DNA of 21,451 bases from a virus. Below the pieces are notes generated by a model. The model was given only the letters and a program-made list of their open reading frames with translations. It was not told the origin of the DNA and searched no databases. The translations under genes were made by a program, and so were the position numbers. This document shows, piece by piece, positions 18,864 to 21,451 of the stretch (positions within the stretch are counted from its first letter, which is position 1; each line of letters starts with the position of its first letter). The stretch is taken from the IMG/VR virus record IMGVR_UViG_3300030385_001948, positions 1 to 21,451 of that record; one strand, 5' to 3'.

Positions 18864-19508
18864 ATGAGCGACTATCCCGCCGAGCCCGACCTCTACCGCA
18901 TCGCAGCGACGCCGGTAGACCCGAAGCCGGAGAGCGCGGGCGCATTCGTCATTTCGCATCAGGAAGCCGGGCGGTCGCCGACCTATCGTATGTTCTTCCC
19001 GGACGGCACAAAGCGGGCTGCGACCGAAGCTGAGGTTGCCGAATGGCGCCGCCAGCGCATCTCGGGCGTGGTGGGCATTGCTGGCACAGAGTGGGCAGCG
19101 CCGCTGGACGATGAAGCCGCTGCTGCCGACACGGTAAAGTATCTCATCGAGCGCGGCAGAGGGCTAGCGGCCATTGCCGAGCCCGACCACGCCGCCGCCC
19201 CCACCGAAGCCAAGGCGCAGAGGGTGGCGGATGAGGGATGGGGTGGCGCGCCGTCGGCCACTGTCGAGATCGAATCCGCCGCCTTGGCTGACATGATCAG
19301 GGTGGCGTTTCTCGACGGCTTCCATATGGCGGACATGGGCGGCACCGATGCGATGGTGCTGCTTGGCGCCGTCGAGTACGCTGAGGAGCATGTGGCCAAC
19401 CTGCTGGCGGACGCAGACGACCTGCCCACGCTGGACGAGATCGCTGCGGATTTGTCCGACGACCTCCCCACGCTTCCCGCCAATGCACTGCGCACCTGGG
19501 AAGGCTGA
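18864..19508 (+). CDS. Hypothetical protein, 214 aa
   Basis: MSDYPAEPDLYRIAATPVDP start. The first third contains PTYRMFFPDGTKRAATEAEV, then an Asp/Ala-rich linker and a helical C-terminal half with EIESAALADMIRVAFLDGFH and EYAEEHVANLLADADDLPTL. Strongly acidic at the end. No family recognised. First gene of the unit driven from 18755; the next gene overlaps its stop as TGATG. Confidence 0.65.
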   Translation: MSDYPAEPDLYRIAATPVDPKPESAGAFVISHQEAGRSPTYRMFFPDGTKRAATEAEVAEWRRQRISGVVGIAGTEWAAPLDDEAAAADTVKYLIERGRGLAAIAEPDHAAAPTEAKAQRVADEGWGGAPSATVEIESAALADMIRVAFLDGFHMADMGGTDAMVLLGAVEYAEEHVANLLADADDLPTLDEIAADLSDDLPTLPANALRTWEG

Positions 19509-19732
19509 TGGCTACCGCTGCGGGGTGTATCGAAACGGGAATCCCCGTAACGGAACAATTTCAATGCTTTGCATGGGCATACGTCGCACAACAGTTTGAC
19601 CCGTTTCTGATGACGCTAGTCGGAGTGTCGGTCAGCCTAGTCGGCGGCATCGTCTTAGCTGGCGTGTTCGCGCTTCTGCTGCGCCACGCAAAGCGCAGGG
19701 CGTGGAGCCGCACAGAGGGAGCGCGGGACTGA
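19508..19732 (+). CDS. Small membrane protein, 74 aa
   Basis: MATAAGCIETGIPVTEQFQC start with one transmembrane helix at about 34-58 (LMTLVGVSVSLVGGIVLAGV, then FALLL) followed by a basic end (RHAKRRAWSRTEGARD). The basic side should be cytoplasmic. A small phage membrane protein could be a holin-like or lysis accessory protein, but no lysis gene is nearby, so it is left as unknown. Confidence 0.55.
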   Translation: MATAAGCIETGIPVTEQFQCFAWAYVAQQFDPFLMTLVGVSVSLVGGIVLAGVFALLLRHAKRRAWSRTEGARD

Positions 19733-19866
19733 TGGCCGACGCTCCGGCATCGCCGCCCACCCCCTCCCGCACCTCAGTAGACGAGATCCCTCCGTCCACC
19801 GTAACGCGCATACGCATAGCGAGCGGCGCAAGGGTCAAGGTAGCGGGACGGATGACGGGAACGTGA
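19732..19866 (+). CDS. Hypothetical protein, 44 aa
   Basis: MADAPASPPTPSRTSVDEIP, then STVTRIRIASGARVKVAGRM and TGT. TGATG overlap with the membrane protein gene. The end is basic and beta-like. Very short and low in complexity at the start, so it may not be a separate gene. Confidence 0.4.
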   Translation: MADAPASPPTPSRTSVDEIPPSTVTRIRIASGARVKVAGRMTGT

Positions 19867-19868
19867 AG

Positions 19869-20118
19869 ATGCCGCTGCCGGACCTGCGTACCACCGACCG
19901 CCGAACGCTCGCCAAGCTGGCGAGCCCGTCCGGTGCGCCGTCGCTGGTACGGCTGGCCATGTGGCGACATCGGTTATCTGGTCGGCATCGGCTACGTCGA
20001 TGTGCGCTACCACCATCACGAGGACGTGCTGGAGGCGAGCATCACCCCTGCAGGCGTAAGGGGCTTGGGGATCGAGCGCCAGTACCACATCGTGCCTCTC
20101 GCATACGCAGGCCAGTGA
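19869..20118 (+). pseudogene. Possible frame-broken gene
   Basis: From 19869 one frame reads MPLPDLRTTDRRTLAKLASP then SGAPSLVRLAMW with high third-position GC up to about 19960. From there the +1 frame reads GDIGYLVGIGYVDVRYHHHE and on to HIVPLAYAGQ with high third-position GC until the TGA at 20118, while the first frame turns poor. One gene with a +1 shift near 19960 would explain both halves; two overlapping genes or a programmed shift are alternatives. A sequencing error cannot be excluded. Confidence 0.4.
19933..20118 (+). CDS. Hypothetical protein, 61 aa (GTG start), if not part of a broken gene
   Basis: Read as its own gene from the GTG at 19933, this encodes GDIGYLVGIGYVDVRYHHHE and ends HIVPLAYAGQ. 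The body looks protein-like, with regular hydrophobic spacing and GC-rich third positions. The first dozen codons (MRRRWYGWPC) are less convincing. No ribosome site is clear. Confidence 0.4.
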   Translation: MRRRWYGWPCGDIGYLVGIGYVDVRYHHHEDVLEASITPAGVRGLGIERQYHIVPLAYAGQ

Positions 20119-20152
20119 CAGACCTCCGCAGCAAAGAGGCGGCAGAGTAGGG

Positions 20153-20482
20153 ATGCCGAGCCGTCCACCCGTTCACCGCCCAGCCGGCTACAAGCCACCA
20201 GAGCAGCGGAAGCGGGAAGCGGACAAGAGACGCGGCAACGCACGACAGCGCGGGTACGACGCAGACTGGGAACGCGCCCGCCTCGTCGTGCTGGCAGAGG
20301 AACCGATGTGCCGCTTCTGCGCTGAGCGCGGCGACGCCACCCCGGCACGCGAGGTCGACCACATCATCCCGATAGCAGATAGGCCAGACCTGCGGCTCAC
20401 ACGGTCCAACTTGCGCAGCCTGTGCCGCCCCTGTCATTCGCGACGGACGGTGAGGGATCAGGGGTTCGCACGCGGGCAATAG
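20153..20482 (+). CDS. HNH endonuclease, 109 aa
   Basis: C53-x2-C56 (MCRFCAERG), VDH at 68-70 (EVDHIIPIADRPDL), N87 and C91-x2-C94-H95 (SLCRPCHSRRT) give a complete HNH motif. The basic N-terminus (EQRKREADKRRGNARQRGYD) suits DNA contact. Small HNH proteins of exactly this type often lie beside terminase genes of siphophages and assist packaging cleavage. Here the next gene is another HNH protein rather than a terminase subunit. Ribosome site AGTAGGG just before the ATG. Confidence 0.9.
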   Translation: MPSRPPVHRPAGYKPPEQRKREADKRRGNARQRGYDADWERARLVVLAEEPMCRFCAERGDATPAREVDHIIPIADRPDLRLTRSNLRSLCRPCHSRRTVRDQGFARGQ

Positions 20483-20516
20483 TGGCTGACGTAGCTGGAA
20501 TAAGGTAGAATTGAGC

Positions 20517-20551
20517 GGCTCGACGAGGTGCTGGAAACACCGCGCCGAGCC
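20517..20551 (+). ncRNA. Strong hairpin ahead of the last HNH gene
   Basis: GGCTCG (20517-20522) pairs with CGAGCC (20546-20551); inside it CG (20524-20525) pairs with CG (20543-20544) and GGTG (20527-20530) with CACC (20538-20541), around a CTGGAAA loop. Two isolated mismatches only. It lies 27 nt before the ATG at 20579 in an otherwise non-coding gap (20483-20578). The same strand could also encode a short C-terminal remnant (IERLDEVLETPRRA then TGA). A structured RNA linked to the nuclease is a hypothesis. Confidence 0.4.
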
Positions 20552-20578
20552 TGACCAACGAGTGATGGTGGCACCCGA

Positions 20579-21421
20579 ATGGCTCGACGTTATGTACGCC
20601 GTCTCCCCGTCCCGTGCAAACAGTGCGCGGGGCTCTTCAAGCAGCGGACTGACCGGCACCTGTATTGCTCTCGGGTTTGCGCCGCGATGGCGGCGACCAC
20701 TGCATCCAGCGCGGGTGAGTGCGAGCACTGCGGAGTATCGTTTAAGAGACGCAGCACCAATCGCGACGCGGGCAGGTTTTGCTCTCGAACGTGTGCGTTT
20801 GCGTGCCTCGCCGAGAAGGCGGCGCTCGCGGCAGCTCGTAAAGGTTTGTTGGGGCTGCTGGCGAGCCGGGCAGAGTGCGCATACTGCAGCGCGCCTTATC
20901 GGAAGCGGGGCAACTGGAAGTTCTGCGGCGACGCCTGTAGATCGGCCGCTTCAGCCGCCGCCGCGCGTGCCGCGTACCGCATCTTGGCGCGCCAATGCGG
21001 CGAGCACGCTCTACGAGAGTGCGTCCATTGCAGCAGTCCATTCACGCCGGTGCATGGCAGACAATTACTGTGCAGCGAGCGATGCGCCAATCGGAGGCAC
21101 GGGTCTGGGAAGACCCACAGAGCGAGGGCTAGGCGCGCGGGCGTGGAGTATGAGCCGGTCAAAAGAACGCGCGTGTTTGATCGAGACGCATGGCGCTGTC
21201 AGGTATGTGGAGCAAGGACCCCAAAGCGCCTGATCGGGTCCACGAAGCCAAACGCTCCGGAGTTGGACCACCGCGTGCCCTTGGCACTAGGCGGGGGCCA
21301 CACGTGGGCAAACGTGCAGTGCGCATGTCGAGCGTGCAACGCACGGAAGGGCGGAGTGCTGGTCCTAGGGCAAATGCCCCTCTTCGCGAACCCGGAGGGG
21401 AAGGCGAGGACCGGGGCATAG
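20579..21421 (+). CDS. HNH endonuclease with several zinc ribbons, 280 aa
   Basis: Four Cys4 modules in a row (C13/C16/C30/C34; C48/C51/C68/C72; C100/C103/C116/C120; C148/C151/C165/C169) precede a C-terminal HNH domain: DRDAWRCQVCG (C207, C210), LDH 229-231, N245 and CRACNARKG (C250, C253). A basic linker (THRARARRAGVEYEP) joins them. The four ribbons likely give long-site DNA recognition, as in homing nucleases. The gene has no good ribosome site and lower codon bias than its neighbours, and stands alone between a hairpin and an AT-rich inverted repeat, consistent with a mobile insertion. Confidence 0.88.
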   Translation: MARRYVRRLPVPCKQCAGLFKQRTDRHLYCSRVCAAMAATTASSAGECEHCGVSFKRRSTNRDAGRFCSRTCAFACLAEKAALAAARKGLLGLLASRAECAYCSAPYRKRGNWKFCGDACRSAASAAAARAAYRILARQCGEHALRECVHCSSPFTPVHGRQLLCSERCANRRHGSGKTHRARARRAGVEYEPVKRTRVFDRDAWRCQVCGARTPKRLIGSTKPNAPELDHRVPLALGGGHTWANVQCACRACNARKGGVLVLGQMPLFANPEGKARTGA

Positions 21422-21428
21422 CAAAACT

Positions 21429-21446
21429 AGAAAATGCACGTTTTCT
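21429..21446 (+). repeat. AT-rich inverted repeat after the last HNH gene
   Basis: AGAAAA (21429-21434) and TTTTCT (21441-21446) flank TGCACG. It is the only clearly AT-rich palindrome in the window and lies 7 bp beyond the TAG of the HNH gene. The TTTT arm makes a weak terminator possible; it might equally mark the edge of an inserted element. The window ends 5 bases later. Confidence 0.4.
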
Positions 21447-21451
21447 GGGAC

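Noticed and set aside
20511-21233. Long alternative plus-strand frame across the last HNH gene
   Set aside because: It is a shifted reading of the HNH gene with Arg/Ser-rich, motif-free sequence, while the 20579 frame has intact zinc and HNH motifs.

Overview
The window is a compact, GC-rich (about two thirds G+C by eye) piece of a temperate, lambda-like tailed phage or prophage, probably of an alphaproteobacterium. The evidence is two divergent early operons around a repressor/Cro switch, long runs of small genes joined by ATGA/TGATG stop-start overlaps, and a phage replication and recombination gene set (SSB, ERF annealing protein, RusA resolvase, DUF1376 replication proteins, adenine-type methylase, Lar-like protein). 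The host group is inferred from base composition and protein style only. No integrase, terminase, capsid, tail or lysis gene is recognised, and I see no tRNA, rRNA or CRISPR array. The window therefore covers early and middle regions and stops near where packaging genes would be expected.

Left arm (about 1-9026, minus strand): one leftward operon from a promoter at 9056-9085. In transcription order it holds about ten small proteins of unknown function, including two paralog pairs, a small membrane protein and a Lar-like zinc protein. A recombination block follows (coiled-coil protein, ERF protein, SSB), then two HNH/zinc nuclease-like genes, then further unknown genes.

Switch (about 9027-10771): the left control region carries two copies of a TTCAAG-N3-CTTGAA operator. 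A rightward gene encodes a protein with three predicted helix-turn-helices, an HNH-like module and an AP2 domain. It converges on, and overlaps the end of, a short XRE-type repressor gene on the minus strand. The right control region carries two more operators and a strong promoter whose predicted start falls on the A of the cro start codon, implying a leaderless Cro message.

Right arm (10772-18758, plus strand): a strong 44-nt imperfect hairpin, tiny membrane proteins, an HNH gene, a DNA methylase, RusA, and a run of DNA-binding proteins. Three adjacent genes share the same C-terminal tail (RV-I/L-GGRVWR). Two DUF1376 replication proteins follow, one fused to an HNH domain, then a string of small unknown genes and a possible late regulator resembling DUF6456 proteins.

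Right end (18755-21451): a good sigma70-type promoter with a structured leader opens a second rightward unit with two unknown genes, a stretch with a reading-frame break, and an HNH gene. Last comes a multi-zinc-ribbon HNH gene preceded by a strong hairpin and followed by an AT-rich inverted repeat, which looks like a separate mobile insertion.

Seven HNH or HNH-like genes in 21 kb is the most striking overall property. The most unusual items for follow-up are the shared C-terminal tail, the terminal HNH gene with its hairpin, the hairpin after cro, and the HTH-HNH-AP2 fusion at the left operator.
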